A stretch of DNA of 64,000 bases, taken from positions 434,001-498,000 of the forward strand of contig WHUX01000008.1 of assembly GCA_015179025.1 (NCBI GenBank), in the 5' to 3' direction. Below are positions 1 through 12,878 of the stretch, in pieces. Source of the stretch: Terfezia claveryi (Eukaryota > Ascomycota > Pezizomycetes > Pezizales > Pezizaceae). The translations under genes were made by a program, and so were the position numbers. The first letter of the stretch is position 1. Every line of letters starts with the position of its first letter. Below the pieces are notes generated by a model. That model did not search any database and had not been told where the DNA came from. It saw only the letters and a list, made by a program, of their open reading frames with translations.

Positions 1-3000
1 TTGTTCATGGGGTGTATACGGGAGCTTTGGCTTGGAAGGAGCGGGGAGGTCACTGATAGAGTTAAGAGGCGTTGAGAGATGAGAAATATGAACTGAGATA
101 TCCATCGGAAGATAGAGCTGTCCTTAAGGGACCAGAGTAGAACAGGAGAAGGCGGATGAGGGTATTGCAACGTACGTCTTTTCTCCCTCCTGCTTCTTTG
201 ACAATAGTATAGAGCTACCCCGGAATGCTCTTCGCAAGATATATACCGACTTGTAGGTTGATAAAGACGACCGGAGGCTAGACGTAATTCCCCAATTCAG
301 CCCCAGGATACACTTGGGTTCCCAATGACACTCTCCAACGTATTCTCTGGCAGTTCAATAGAATGGGTATATTGACCGGTGAACGAAGGTAGGTAGGTAG
401 GGACATGGCCGGCTTACCTACCATGACACCTCCTGTGATCCCAATCCCCAGCCTGGCGACTTCATTACATTTCTATCACCTCCAAGTTGTTTTGGTATCG
501 AGGAAAAACTCGGAGGCTGCAGAAAGGACTTGTTCGAGACACTGACACCGGTTCTCCATGCTGTTGATTGAGCAAAGCATACCCGCCCGAGAGGCACCGA
601 GTGAGTGACGACCCTCGCTGCCATGATGTGGTGATAAGATATATACGCACTGCTGTTTGAGACTGGCGTTGTTTCCCTCAGCACCGGTAGTGAAATTGAT
701 TTGCCCTTGCTCTGTCAGATTTCTATCTAGTCTCGAATGTCGAATGCGATTGCAGTTCAGGACTCTCAGAAATTGTATGAGGTATGTATCCGGCGAATTT
801 CCAGATTATCCAATTGGAATGGTAAGATCTGTTTGTCGCCGCCAAGTTTTCTGCTAACCCACCGAATTTGCATAAGACGCTGATGCAAGAATCACTGGCT
901 CACATTTACTATGCAATTGCAATAGTTGTTTACTCCGTACAGTAGCCTAATAATAATAATAATACAAAATCTAAGTACTGTACATACAGAAAAGGGTGGG
1001 AGAAAGTCTTTAAACACCCCCTTTTTTAGCACCCACGCATTGTATACAAGCGTCACCGGATTTTACTTCGGTACTAGGAATTAACAGCTGAAATGAAAAA
1101 GCAAATACAGACTTGGAGCATGCATCTAGACCCCCATCAGGCAACGCGCTGAAAAATGGGAGAGATAAGTCGACATCAATTGGCAATGGTATCTAGCCAC
1201 TTAGGTACGTATAAGCAGCCCGCGCCTGAAGACCCTGTCTCTTCTGCAGGAAACCCTGAGCCCTTGGAATCTGCAGAGTATATAAAGTGTTGTGCCCCCG
1301 CACCCCCCAGCCTGTGCTGGTAAATAGAGGCAAAGATACGCAAACGACTTCTGGTATCCAAACAAACGAAATTATCATTCAAGGGCGTGGAGCCTATCTG
1401 ACCATTGTATATCCGAATCTCCAAATACATTTTTTCGAACGGAAGCCACCCTCCTAAATTCTCCTCGGCTCCAATCCATATTCCGAAAGTCAGATCTAAG
1501 ACCAAAAAAAAGTCTATCCCAATGTCGTCGAGATAAGCATCCCTCTCCACACCCTCAATCAAAGGTCCAGAAGCCTCGGGATACCCCCCAGCAAACCTAA
1601 GTCAAAACTAACTTGACTTTTCGTGGCTGCCTAAACCAGGTCATATCCTCAAATCAAACATCTGCTCCCACCACTACTGGCTGTGAAAGTGATAGGGAAA
1701 GTTGAGTTTGAGACCGTCTCACATACAAAAGTCTCTTGTGCGTTTCGTCCCAATTATCACCTGTACAACGCGCTTGGAATTACCGGATTAGGGAGGTGTG
1801 GAGGGCTGTCAAAGCATGATTAATATCGTTCAGTTTTGGTGTGTTGCGGTTGGCTGCCCAACACGGTACCTACCGACTATGGGAATGCTGCTCTGGTTTA
1901 ATAGCTAGGCGGTATCAGGTGGGTCGAAGTTAAGTTTGTCCAATTGTGTGAGATTGGATTGGGTGACGAGGGCGCCAGCGAGATGTCGCCGTTCTTGGAA
2001 GAAATGTAAGTTGATGGCGTTAGAGATACTTACTATAACCCTGAAATACCCAAAGGATAGGAGGAAATAAACGGGACAGCTAGTCTTGAGGTGAAGGTAA
2101 ACAAACTACTTAAGTCATTGTGAGCGAGATGAAGTCAAGCAATAGTGTTGCACTCATCGCCAGTCAAGAGCTCTCAATTGCAAACGTGCATGTGTGTGAC
2201 CGAGACCTTTCACCCGCAATGTCCTGCACTGGTGAGTCGTCATATTTAATCCCCCGTGGTACCCTGTCACCAGTCCAACCAGCCTATTGCTGAAAAGGAA
2301 ACTTCCTCATCTTCATATTATAAGATGATATCAATATCAATATCACCTCAAGTCGTGTGCTGTCTCACTCCCAATCTCAAGCTGCTTGAAAGATGTCGTA
2401 CACCCTATATACACCCCTATCTCCACATTATTTTTGTTCAAATTTACAATATACTCACATTCCTTACGGCCCTCTAGTTTATGGGGGATGTAACAGTGTC
2501 TTTTGACTTTGATTTCAAACAACTTATCACCAACAGGCCTGGCAGCCGCAAAACGTCTTACCCTCAATCGACCTGTCAAACACCAATTACCAATCAAACA
2601 CCAACTACCAACTACCATATATGATGCAAAAGAGGCACCAAAAGAAAACTAAATTTCATTGCATGCAAATGAGGACACAAAAGCTGGCCAGCAGGACCCC
2701 CGCAGGATCCCGAACCAGGAATTTGTAGTGTGGTCAGCCCTCAATGGTGTAAGCAAGGCCCTGAGATATCAATACTGTGCTATATTCACGACCGTTTCCA
2801 CCTCGAAAAGAAACCAATAAATGAAATTGCACCAAGGAAACACTTCTGAATCGATACACCAACTTGTTTGAAGCACTTTCCACAACCGTATCATGATATC
2901 ACTCAACAACGTCAGAAATATTTCTAACATGAAAGGCAAGCGTGCCAGAAACTGGACAACTAAATTGACTAATGAATCTAGATTCCCACGGGCTTATCCA

Positions 3001-3377
3001 GGCGTAAACAATAACAATGAAATACCACGCTTGTACTCATCCAAATGCTTTTCCCGCCCGTCTCCATAATTTCTGCCTGTATCCTCCTTTTACTCTTCCC
3101 TGACTAGTACATAACAGAGAGTCCGAAACAAAAGGTAAAGGCAATTAACACATCAAGAGACTGGCACAGAATCGAAGAGATATTCAATCTGTCAGTAGGG
3201 GGCAAAAAAAAAAATCACTCCAACACAATCAAAGTTTACAAAGGAAACACCGAAAATTCTTTCGCCTATCGACCCACAACCCATGAACACCTCGTACAAA
3301 AATCAAAGAAAAACGCAAAGAAACGAAGAAAAGTGGAAATGGTAAGAAGAGATATCATAGATACAAATTGGTCCCAT
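1..3377. other. gene-poor region downstream of the WOPR gene
   Basis: I see no convincing gene here. There is a short GGTA-type tandem repeat near 386-402 and a TAA microsatellite near 949-964. The open frames are short, mostly lack an ATG, and show no family signature. The last few hundred bases are probably the 3' UTR of the WOPR gene, which is inference from position only. Confidence 0.6.
1176..1562 (-). other. uncharacterised open frame, possible exon
   Basis: An open frame of about 128 codons with mixed, non-repetitive amino-acid composition. It begins at a TTG codon and its first internal ATG lies about a third of the way in. I recognise no domain in it and no flanking exons that would complete it. 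It could be one exon of an unrecognised gene, a decayed gene fragment or chance. I lean towards chance or decay. Confidence 0.15.
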
Positions 3378-4874
3378 CTACTCCCTGGGATAGTAGTTGG
3401 GGTTGTATGCACGGTTGATGTGCCCTCGGACAGGCCCTGGAATCGAGCCGCTGTTTGCAATGCTCTCAGTACGATCATTGTTGCGAGTTAAATTATTGTT
3501 CATCAATCCTGTGTTGTGGACTGGTGATACCGCCATCTGATATGGCTGCTGAGAGTCGTATTCGGAAGGAGCACCGCTGTGGTGAGCGAAAGTTGAGCTG
3601 CTAAGATAGGCCCCACTAATATCTTCCGCACGGGAAGCGAGATGTTGCATAGTCGAGCTGGATGTCATTCCAGATTGCAAGCGAGTGTGTTGGTTTGCCG
3701 ATGGGCTCCCAAGGGTCTCCGAAGGCCCGGAAGAGAAATAGAGAGCGCTATGGCTAGAATTCATTCGGTGGGGCGAAGTCATAGCCGGGATCTGAGCTTG
3801 TTGATGGAGAGAATCTGCGTATTCATTGGTGGACTGCGAGGCATAATGAGTTGAATGTCCAGCATATGAGCGCGGCTCCTGAGGTGTATAGGTGTTGTGG
3901 GCATTCTCCTGGTAGTAGTTACCGATGGAGTAGTTGGACTCCTGAGTTCTTTGGTGTGAATATATGCCCAATGGGTTATTGAACTGGTAAGTGGGAGGTT
4001 GATATTGTACATAGCCTGGTGCTGGTGCCGGAGCCTGGGGATATCTCCCTAGTTGTTGTTGGGTTTGCTGATACACATCCTGCTCTAGCGGTGGGGACCT
4101 TGAACTAGATGATCGGAGGGACCGGTCGCGGGTCGGTCCGCTCACCTCGATACCGAATTGGTCGATTGGGACACGGAAACTTTGGTCTTTTAGGAATTCA
4201 TCGTAAATAGTGTCGTGTGGGTAGATGTCCGATGGCGAGGAGAGACCCCCATCAATAAAAGAAAGGTAAGAGAAATACCAGACAACGTGGTAAACATGCT
4301 CACGAAACGTGATGGAGAAGGTTTTCTTGATAAGCCCGTCAACTTTAAAATGATAAGAGTCGTTCAGAGACCCAACCAGCCTACGTTCTTCGTCCCTCGT
4401 TAGCTTTCTGCTAGCATCCGCTACGTAAATTTCCTCCGTCTCGTTAAGGGAATTTTGATGACGGCCGGGGGAGTTCCTATCGTAAGGGCTGTATCGCTTT
4501 GGTCGCTTTGTTGCCTTTTTCTTTTCTCCGGGAGCAAACGCTTTGTCAAGCTCGCGGTAGACAAGGAAGTTGTTCAGAATACGGCTCGGGCTCCAGTTAA
4601 TACCATCGGTCCAGCGTTTAATTCCAGAGTCGGCTTCGTTATAGACGAAGACATTTCCGGCCTTAACTAGGTCCAGTCTCTCACGATCATGTGGCCTTCT
4701 CAAAATAGGGAATAGGCGACCTTCAATACAGCGTTGCACTAACAGGAGGGCATCCTTGGTGTTATAGATGGCAGCCATCGTGGTGGGCTTCAATTCAGAG
4801 CCGGAGGGGCTGCTGCGGTCACGGTGACCGTAGGTGTTGTTAAGGTTCATGTTTACTTTTGATCGGGAATCCAT
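3378..4874 (-). CDS. WOPR-domain (Gti1/Pac2 family) transcription regulator
   Basis: An intronless frame of 498 residues. WOPR proteins bind DNA through two conserved blocks and control morphological switching and development in fungi (Wor1, Ryp1, Sge1, Gti1, Pac2). The first block lies at about residues 31-112 and contains RRPHDRER and RWTDGINWSPSRI, the hallmark of the family. The second lies at about 155-215 and contains LVGSLNDSYHFKVDGLIKKT. The rest is a long Gln/Ser/Tyr/Pro-rich tail, as is usual for the family and likely disordered. The second block is diverged at its end: HVVWYFSYL stands where relatives usually read something like HHLVSYY. The GEKK stretch after block one resembles the Ryp1/Sge1 clade, but I cannot separate that clade from Pac2 with certainty. 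The start is the ATG at 4874, the first in frame. Long gene-free DNA lies upstream. Confidence 0.9.
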   Translation of the reverse strand: MDSRSKVNMNLNNTYGHRDRSSPSGSELKPTTMAAIYNTKDALLLVQRCIEGRLFPILRRPHDRERLDLVKAGNVFVYNEADSGIKRWTDGINWSPSRILNNFLVYRELDKAFAPGEKKKATKRPKRYSPYDRNSPGRHQNSLNETEEIYVADASRKLTRDEERRLVGSLNDSYHFKVDGLIKKTFSITFREHVYHVVWYFSYLSFIDGGLSSPSDIYPHDTIYDEFLKDQSFRVPIDQFGIEVSGPTRDRSLRSSSSRSPPLEQDVYQQTQQQLGRYPQAPAPAPGYVQYQPPTYQFNNPLGIYSHQRTQESNYSIGNYYQENAHNTYTPQEPRSYAGHSTHYASQSTNEYADSLHQQAQIPAMTSPHRMNSSHSALYFSSGPSETLGSPSANQHTRLQSGMTSSSTMQHLASRAEDISGAYLSSSTFAHHSGAPSEYDSQQPYQMAVSPVHNTGLMNNNLTRNNDRTESIANSGSIPGPVRGHINRAYNPNYYPRE

Positions 4875-5731
4875 TTCGTAAATGGTTAAAGCAAGGCAAG
4901 AAATGGATAGAGATGGTTAAAGCTGGCTAAAGATGGTTGAAGGGAGAAAGAGTGCAGGATGCAATGGTCTGTGTGGATAGCGAGGGTTTCAGCAAGTGAG
5001 TTCTGGAAACTGTATTAGCTTTAGAGGTCTGAAGGTAGGAAGCAGAGAAAGGGTAGGGAGGAGTTAAACTTATAGTAAATCTGTCAACATACCCTTAGAA
5101 GGACCTCTAGCACGAGGGGGGGGGTAGACACCCAGAAGCAAAGTGATGCTTGCACGACCTGCTGCTATTCCCTGCTGCTATTCGCTGTCTTCAATCCTCA
5201 GGTGTAATAAATCAAATCTGAATTGCTCAATGCAAAGGAGCGTCGGAAGGCCAGCGAGAAAAAATCCTCGACACAAAAGGTTGGATTCTGAATGGGGATT
5301 GGCCCGACACGCAGAATGGTGTGGGTGGATATTGAATTGAACGGAGGAAGTGGGACAAAGTGGGCCAAGCTAGCAAATGGGAGCAGAGAGCAGCAGGGAG
5401 AAGCGATATGAAAACTCGAAATTGGGTGTATCGCTGAATGAGAGATTTGATGCCGATGACCGGAAGGAGAGGAGAAATGAGCGTGGCGTATGCGTCTCGG
5501 AATTGGCGATTGTGAAGCGGGAACCCAACTCGAGCTGTATAGGTTGAGTAATAATGAATGGGCGTGGGTGTGCCCCAGGTGTCTGAATGTTGTATATGCG
5601 CGTTCGTCTGCTGGTGGTGTAAAGAGAAAGTTAGAGTGTGTGTGCTTCCATTGAGGGGGGATTCCATTGAGAGGGGGCAAGAGTAGATAATAAGACGAGG
5701 GGGGTTTGATATGCATAGTATTACCTCTCAA

Positions 5732-5792
5732 GTGGTGTGTGGTGTGTGGGTGTGTGGGTGTGTGGTGTGCGGTGTGTGGTGTGGTGTGTGGG
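5732..5792. repeat. GT-rich microsatellite (GGTGTGTG-type)
   Basis: An imperfect run of GGTGTG, GGGTGTGT and GGTGTGCG units. It is CA-rich on the strand of the WOPR transcript and lies about 0.9 kb upstream of its ATG. It creates a spurious His/Thr/Pro-rich open frame on the minus strand. Confidence 0.85.
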
Positions 5793-8700
5793 TTAGTAGG
5801 AAGGTGGGACGGCGGTTGATGGATGAACAATAGTGACTATTGAGCTTGCAGTCCGCTGCAGGAGAGACTGGCCTAAGAGCTTCTATTGAGTTATGGATAG
5901 CCGTTGAGATTAGGGTTTATGAACAGGTATGTAAATGGGGAGAGTAGATGCACACGAATGTAGTGGGGAGTGAATGAGAGAGGCGAGGTACCGCGGGGGA
6001 TATAACTAGCAGTTTGGGAGGGCTTGCTGGCAGATACAATCGGTGAGAGACGGTCAAATGTCAAGCAGGTAGAGCCCTACGATGGGGTGAAGGTGAAGTT
6101 CGAGGTAAACTTCGAGAAAACCTAAATACTTCAACGAGGCTAACTGATAAATGGCTGGAGTTGGGTGCGTTCAACGAATCACGAGCTTCGATGGATCTTC
6201 TCGCGGGTGCGAAGCGAGCTATGCACCGAAGAGTGCTAGCGAAGGGTTAGGACACCGGCGCTGCCCTTCAACCAAACCCATGAAACCTTAGCTACAAAGC
6301 GAAGTGGGTAGAGCGGGTGGGAGGACCCGTGGGCATGCGGTAACTTTACAGTAGGATTATGACGGAGCCGATGGTAGGCCCGGGCAAAAGCTAGCCGCGA
6401 TCATAAAGGTCGGTAGTGAATCGTCATATGCCGTAAATACGAAGCGTCTGTCCTTTCAACACTCGACGCCGCGTCATGATGCACGGCCCGGGGAGCAGGC
6501 AGATATGGGGGGGCACTGTACATAAGTAACCTTATAGAGGACTCGAGTTGCTCCAGCCGCGGTCTACTGCTATATATGCATAGGTGTATGGGGTCAATGG
6601 ACCTCCATAAGTACTAGGGGAAGAAGGGGAAAGGGGAGACATTGGTGCGTTAAGCAGGATCATCTGAGTCTGGACGTTACGTGTGATTATTATTATCACC
6701 AAAAGGTCAAGGGTTCTGCATCGGAACTGAACTCGATTTCACCACGTTGCCCATTTGTGCTACCCAGCTCAAGACCGTCCAGCACTAGCTCTAGACTGCC
6801 AAATCACTGATCCCCATAGTCTGGAACATCTCCATTTCCCATGGGAGATTTTCCTGAGATCATGATGCGAGCTGCGCAATTGGGATTTTCCTCTCCAAAA
6901 GGGCACTGTATTCGATTCTAGATTACACACTCATTCACACCCGTATACCCCCCTAGCTGCTCTTACTTGCCAATTGCCAAGTCGCATCTCACGGTGGTGG
7001 GATCCCTCATTGATTCGACTTCGAATGCAGGCTGTCAATTCTCCCATTTCCCCTTTTTAGCCATCGCAATCGCCTCTTGTGATTTTCTCTGTATACCCCT
7101 TAGTAGCTGGTACAGGCACTGTAAGCGATCTGACCCCCGGCCACGCGTTGATTATTTCATCGTTTGTTGCTATGCACAGTGCCTCATGTAGAGACAAATT
7201 TCTCTCAGCAGACCGAAAAACCCATAAACCTCTGTGCCTGCTCACCACATACAGGAGTTGTCATCGTTTTCTTCGAATTCAAGTGCCTGCTTTGGGGTGA
7301 TAGACCGATTCAACCCCCCCCTCTCTGCGAGATGAATATGGTTATGACAATTCAAGTTGTTGGGTACTTACCCCTCGACCTTCCATCTCTGCCTCTCTCA
7401 CTTGCAGTACAGTACCTGGTTCACAGAAACCCTTATTATAGGACGTAGAGATACATGCTTAAAATAAGATGCTACAGCTAAACAGGGCGACAGATACGTA
7501 TTCATCTGCAGCTTGCTGCTAAGAAAACACCTGCGTAAGGAAATTTGCTACGTTATGGGGAGAAAAACATGCCTAGAGGGCAACTCACAGGCATGCTCAT
7601 AAGTGATACTCGGCTCCATTGGCTTTTCTTGCCCGGGCTTAGAACCGGCAATTTCTGACTGGAGAATGGAATTACATATATATATCTGGCTTCCACTCTC
7701 TCGGGACAGACAGGCTGTGAAGCCAAGACATTAGGAGCACGTTGAAATTTGCTTGAGTGTTCTCGTTTGCGCATGCCTGACCGAGTCTTGGAGAATTGCT
7801 GCTCATGCGCTTGGATGCGAATGAAACTTGAACATGCAATGGAGAAAATTTAATTCTTATAACATGATCAAGTCGTTGGGCATACCCACATATGCATGGA
7901 TATACTACAATGGGCCAGCCGGCCGAGCCCTGACACAATGGTTAGGGGAGAGTTGGAGGAGCACTTGATCCGTTGCAGGAGGGATGGACTTAGGGTAGTT
8001 ATTATAGGCCAGCTGTTTCAGGCGAGAAATTGCAACCTTCTCCCTGGTCCTGCAAATGGCAGTTCTTGCCACTTTTGTGCTGTGCGACTGTTCAGTAGTA
8101 ACTTATCTGAGACTGAGCTTGAGTATTGAGACCAAGTATCTCCCCAGAAGTTGTAGCGATGCAAGCAGCCTTCCGTGGTGTTGACAGGTCAACTCGAGCT
8201 CCACACACAGCCTGCGCACGGAAAGGTGTCGATAGGTGCCTTAATAGATGGAGGTTAGAATGACGATATGATCGTTCCATTTCAACCACTGGATCTGGCT
8301 TGGGTCAGCTCACCTACCCCCTGTAGCGACTGCTACGACCACACACTGTTTTACGTATCTCGCAAAAGAGAATATGAGTGTGTAGGACGGGGAAGCTTAG
8401 TGCCCGTTGATCTCATGAGTACTGATGTACATACCTAGTGTCAGATGCCGCCTAAATACGCATTTGCTTTCCCAAAAGAGTTGGTCAGGGGATCATACAG
8501 GAGGGCAAACCAATGAAGCGATGAAGATAAGACAAGATCACTTGCTTACTGTCTAGCCACCCGTGTTTCGTGGCTCATCATGGACCCTTAATACTGAGTT
8601 TTATATATATAAGCGAGCACGCAACGACAAATGAATGACTGAGGGTCAAATTCAGTACTCTGTATGTCCGTGTTGGTAATATCCGAAATTCAAGACTCTA

Positions 8701-9898
8701 GAGGCGAGGCAACTGAATTATCAATCCTCGAGGCCTCGTTCGAAACACCTCCCACGAAATTAGGTAATTCTTCCTTTCTTAGTGGATATACTGTAGGCCA
8801 GGCAGTCTTTGTCCTCAGCGTATCCCTGTCTGCTAGCGCTGGTGATCATTGTGCGGAAGCCAGGTAACATCCTTGCTTCGTACCTACCCGTTAACCGTCA
8901 GTCGCGATGCGAATTCTGAGCCCAAAGCAGGGATTCAAAAGCCCTCCCAGCAGGGTTACCTTTTATGAACCAGACTTCCTGTTAAGGAAGGCGTTGTGCA
9001 CGGACCAGTCCGCTTGTGTTGTTAACAGGTGCTGGTTTTGTACATATTCTCTGAGGTCTCTTAACTCGCCCAATAGGCAATCCTAAATATTCTCCATTTG
9101 TGATTTTGCTGATTTACGGCTGAGAGCTCCATAATCCCTTCAGGGTAACATAAGCTAATCTTGCTTGACTCTGATATTACTCTCTCGTATCCGCAGTACA
9201 GGCACTCTCTAAAAGCAACTATCGATAATCTGCTGGTAGTCTCCCGGACATCCCGAACAATCACAGGACGTTTTCTGTTCACCATGATGTTGAATTCGTA
9301 GTCAATATGATTATGACTATACACGTACGTCCAATGTCAACACTATACTTCGTCATTACCAAAATTGAGTTTCAGCCAAAGCCCTTGAACTTTAAACGCC
9401 ACGTTCCAAAGAGATGTGACCCAGATGACAACTTTTATTTTAACCTTTAGGCTACTCAACAAACTTCAGAAATTATCTTTTTTTTTTTTCCTTCCCTCCC
9501 TCCCTGGCTTTCGCTTGAGCCCGAAGACCGAGAAAAGCTTGTTAGTGAGATGGGATGAGATGGGATGGGAAGAGCTTATTCTAACTGCTATTGTAGTGAG
9601 TAGCGATAGTTTAATAAACATGTCACGAACGCGTGCAATAAAACCTGTGAGCTGTGAATTAAGTACATAACGCCCGTGAAATTTCGTCATGATCAAGGAG
9701 TAGGTGGGAGGGATCATATGTCATTCCGTTGTTGATGGGCTACCTACCCTATGTGTATGGAGGCACGTCTCCTCGCCTGGCCCCAACCGAGTTCACAATT
9801 TTGCAGTCGCGAAGAAGAGAACAAAGCAAACATAGAAATAAAAAACTAAAAGTTTTCTTGAAGCCTGCTGGTGCAGCTCCACATAGGATTTATGCGCA

Positions 9899-9965
9899 TG
9901 CATAAGAGCATAGATAACTTTTTATCTAGATCTCTAGATCCTATATCTTATTCCTATGCTTATGC
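9899..9965. repeat. AT-rich nested inverted repeat
   Basis: GCATAAGAGCATAG near 9900 is nearly complementary to CTATGCTTATGC at 9954-9965. Inside, TAGATAA (9911-9917) and TTATCTA (9922-9928) form a perfect hairpin with a four-base loop. It is followed by TCTAGATCTCTAGATC-type palindromic sequence. It could extrude as a cruciform. Confidence 0.55.
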
Positions 9966-10585
9966 TTATGCTTATTCTTGATCGCCACGGAGATTGTCCA
10001 TGGCGAAGATAACTCTGGACTGGAAAGGTTAAACCTCAATCAATATATAATAAGTACTCGATCCCTTCTGGTCTTTTTCAATGGATTTTTGGGTACTGGA
10101 TATTATGGGATGTTTGAATGATCGATCTAGGACAACGCCGAATGCAACTAGAATACTCTAATACAACCAGGCTACCTGAATACGACCTTTCGCTTACCTA
10201 GTCCCTAGTCCAACGACTGATCTCGAAAAACGATTATCACAAGCACTTCGAATTCCCTAGCCCATGCACTCATAGGGTACTGTGTTGGGACTCGCAAAAA
10301 CATCTTCCGCCCCCAACCGAAAGGTCGACCACCGTCCCTGACGTCTATAACCTTATCAACGTGAATACACAAATACCTCAGAGTCTAATCCTTGGTTGAA
10401 AAGAAAAGGAACCCCAACCAGAATAAAGGAACGCTAGTCTCGAAGAAACTCATGCTTCGGGTCTTAGCGGTATCAGCTGGATCTCGGAGGAACGAAATTG
10501 AATGACATCCTCCCGCTTGTGTTATCGAATACATTATTATTGAGTACTTCTTGCTGAATACGGAGATGCTGAGTATGACGATCAT

Positions 10586-10597
10586 CCAACCAGACTA
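10586..10597 (+). mobile_element. partial copy of the GTGCCAACCAGACTA element
   Basis: CCAACCAGACTA matches the last 12 bases of the element. The flanks GATCATCCA and GATCGACAA share only six of nine positions, so this is either an old insertion or a chance match. Confidence 0.35.
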
Positions 10598-11108
10598 GAT
10601 CGACAACATTACTTGTGTGGGCCGAAAAAGTTTATTTTCAAATATTGGGCATGCACCTGTGATAATTACTTCTTTTTTTCCCTCCTAGCAGTAATGCATG
10701 CGGGGAGACAACAGTTCCTGTGACTGTTTCTAACCATGGCAATCTCCGCTGGCGTATGCTGTGCCATGGGGAAGGTAGGCACATGCCCGGTTGGCCCAGA
10801 CGCAGACGCCGCCAAAAAAATGCTTTCTCACGCTGGAAACGAGCGGGTCTACATATGGATACACCAACACCAAAGTGGATACGATACCGATGCGTGAGAT
10901 AGATATTATTTCCCCGCTCGATGCTCACGTGGTGGCGGTAGAATGGCCTGAGGTCAGCGGCAATATGTAATGTGACAGGAGATAACTGTCTTACTTGGGT
11001 TAGCTCGAAGAGATATGCTCGGGAATCAATGATTGTCGTGGTGAGGTGAGGTGAGAACATGAACTTGAAACTCGTACTACATGCGTAGCTTGACATATAC
11101 ATGACATG

Positions 11109-11139
11109 TCTCTACGAGAGGCTTGTGCCAACCAGACTA
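11109..11139 (+). mobile_element. 31-bp insertion ending in the 15-mer, 9-bp duplication
   Basis: The insert ends in GTGCCAACCAGACTA (11125-11139). It is bounded by perfect direct repeats CATGACATG at 11100-11108 and 11140-11148. It has 16 extra bases 5' of the 15-mer, including CTACGAGAGG, which resembles the 5' part of the copy at 33508. Confidence 0.75.
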
Positions 11140-12436
11140 CATGACATGAGATGTTGTGCACTCCGCATCCAGTGGGGCACACGGGATATGGTGCGGTTCC
11201 ATAGTGTTGTACTACTACAGGCAGATCCTCACTCTTCTCATAATAGGAAAATATCGAGAAATTACATCATTTGGATCATTGGATGAATTACCTCATGATC
11301 GAGGCTTGCGCAAAGAAATTCAATAGTATCTAACGTACTATTTTGGGAAGGCAGAGGTACTCGAGCTCGAGAGGAGTGGAAATTTGGAAATATATCTACG
11401 TACAAGGTTTGATATTAAGGTAAGTACCAGAGCTTCATACAATTATGTATAGGTTATAGCTGTCTACAGCGTGCAAGCTTTACAGGAGATGATTTTACAA
11501 GGCTTCCTGGCTGAAGGAATTAGGCAATATGACTTCATTGCCGAGTTCGTGCAGTACTACGATCCTGTCATGTATAGAGTACAGTATGTTTTCCTTTTAC
11601 GAGCCTTTTTGGACATCAAAACCCTTCCACCAATGACATTTTCAGGATCTTGTTATACTATTGTCTACTTCATCTTGTCCATTTCACTTCGATACGGCAA
11701 TCCTTGCAAATGGTTGCATACGAATCTCTTGAGATCGCTATCATGCTCCGCGCATCGAGCTTCCCTTCTTGTATACAGATTATCTCCTGTATTTCTCTAT
11801 GCAGGCGCAAGTGGCAGTGGCAAGCTTCCACAACAGGATGCTTGATATTACGGTACCTGTTTGTAGAGTTCCTCTAAATGGAAAGTATCCTGCTTCTTAT
11901 GTTCTCGTGTTCTCATGTACGTAAACCAAGTATCTGTTCCCCCCCACTTCTCCCCCCCATATCTATTTTTTCTTCGGGTTCTCAGATTGTGCCGGCCCCA
12001 TGATTTGTGCTTTAAATACTCCATACTTAGCTACACAAAACGCAATTACTTTTTAAATAAGGAGAGAAAAAAAAAAAAAAAAGAGGTGGGGGGGAAGTGG
12101 GAGAGGGGAGAAAGGGGGACTGATATAAGTATACAAGAAAACATTTATTGCATTTTTTATAGCTGCGTTTCACATGATGTCTCCAGCCTTAACTCTTCTG
12201 CTGTGTGTTTATTTCCATTTTTGGGGCAGCAGGCGTGCCCAGACGTTCGTTGGTATTGTCAGTGCAGATATATCGAACTAAATAAACCTTATTTCATCAT
12301 GTACGAGAGGTATTAGTCCGTTTGGGCGGGAGGGGAGAGAGATGGGGTGAAGTCTTCGCAATTAGATCACAGGTCTATATCAATTAAACATGATCGGAGA
12401 CTTGTGATGATGCCCAACTGAAATATGCTAATATTG

Positions 12437-12451
12437 TAGTCTGGTTGGCAC
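12437..12451 (-). mobile_element. 15-mer element, reverse orientation
   Basis: TAGTCTGGTTGGCAC is an exact reverse complement of the 15-mer. I found no clear target duplication beside it (CTAATATTG on the left has no partner within about 50 bases on the right). Confidence 0.55.
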
Positions 12452-12878
12452 CTTGATACCTTCGGCGAATAAACTCTGGTTGACTGCCCAAACAAGTAGG
12501 TCATGTACAGCGAAAATCTGGGTGCTCGACTAGCAAAGTCTCCAACGCGGGCGTGAAGCAAACCACTACACTACGTTATAATGAGCGCCTGGGCGGTTGA
12601 TCCCACAAAGAAATTGGGGGTATTAATCCGGTTCTCTTGTGTCAAAAACAGGAAAGATGGGCTTCATGGTGATCTCCACAAGTACAGTATGCAAGCTTTG
12701 GGGCACATCACATGTCTAAGCTACCATAGAAAGAAAAAAAGAAGCTTATACGTCGTGTGAAACCCATCCTCCTATCTCCGCCGGCGACGGTAACTCCGTC
12801 GCCCCTGCCTCAGTCCCACTCCAAAAATACAACTCTCCAATTTCCCACACTCCATATTTCCTTAGATCCACTTACGCC

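Larger units (their letters stand above)
4875..12878. other. 8-kb gene-free region upstream of the WOPR gene
   Basis: No coding gene can be supported here. The first kilobase upstream of the WOPR start has repeated ATGGTTAAAG-like units (about 4884-4942), a GT-rich tract and a long open frame that only reflects the CA-rich complement. Further out are an AT-rich interrupted palindrome at about 9900-9965, a (TATGCT) run near 9954-9972, and copies of the GTGCCAACCAGACTA element at 10586, 11125 and 12437. By analogy with WOR1 of Candida, whose promoter and 5' UTR are very long, much of this may be regulatory DNA or untranslated leader. That is inference. Confidence 0.6.

Noticed and set aside
5198..5830. 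Minus-strand open frame of about 210 codons upstream of the WOPR gene
   Set aside because: The His/Thr/Pro-rich sequence mirrors a GT microsatellite and simple repeats. A second frame overlaps it. No domain.
11471..11845. Plus-strand open frame of about 124 codons
   Set aside because: Starts with GTG and lies in AT-rich gene-free DNA. It has no family signal and overlaps another open frame.
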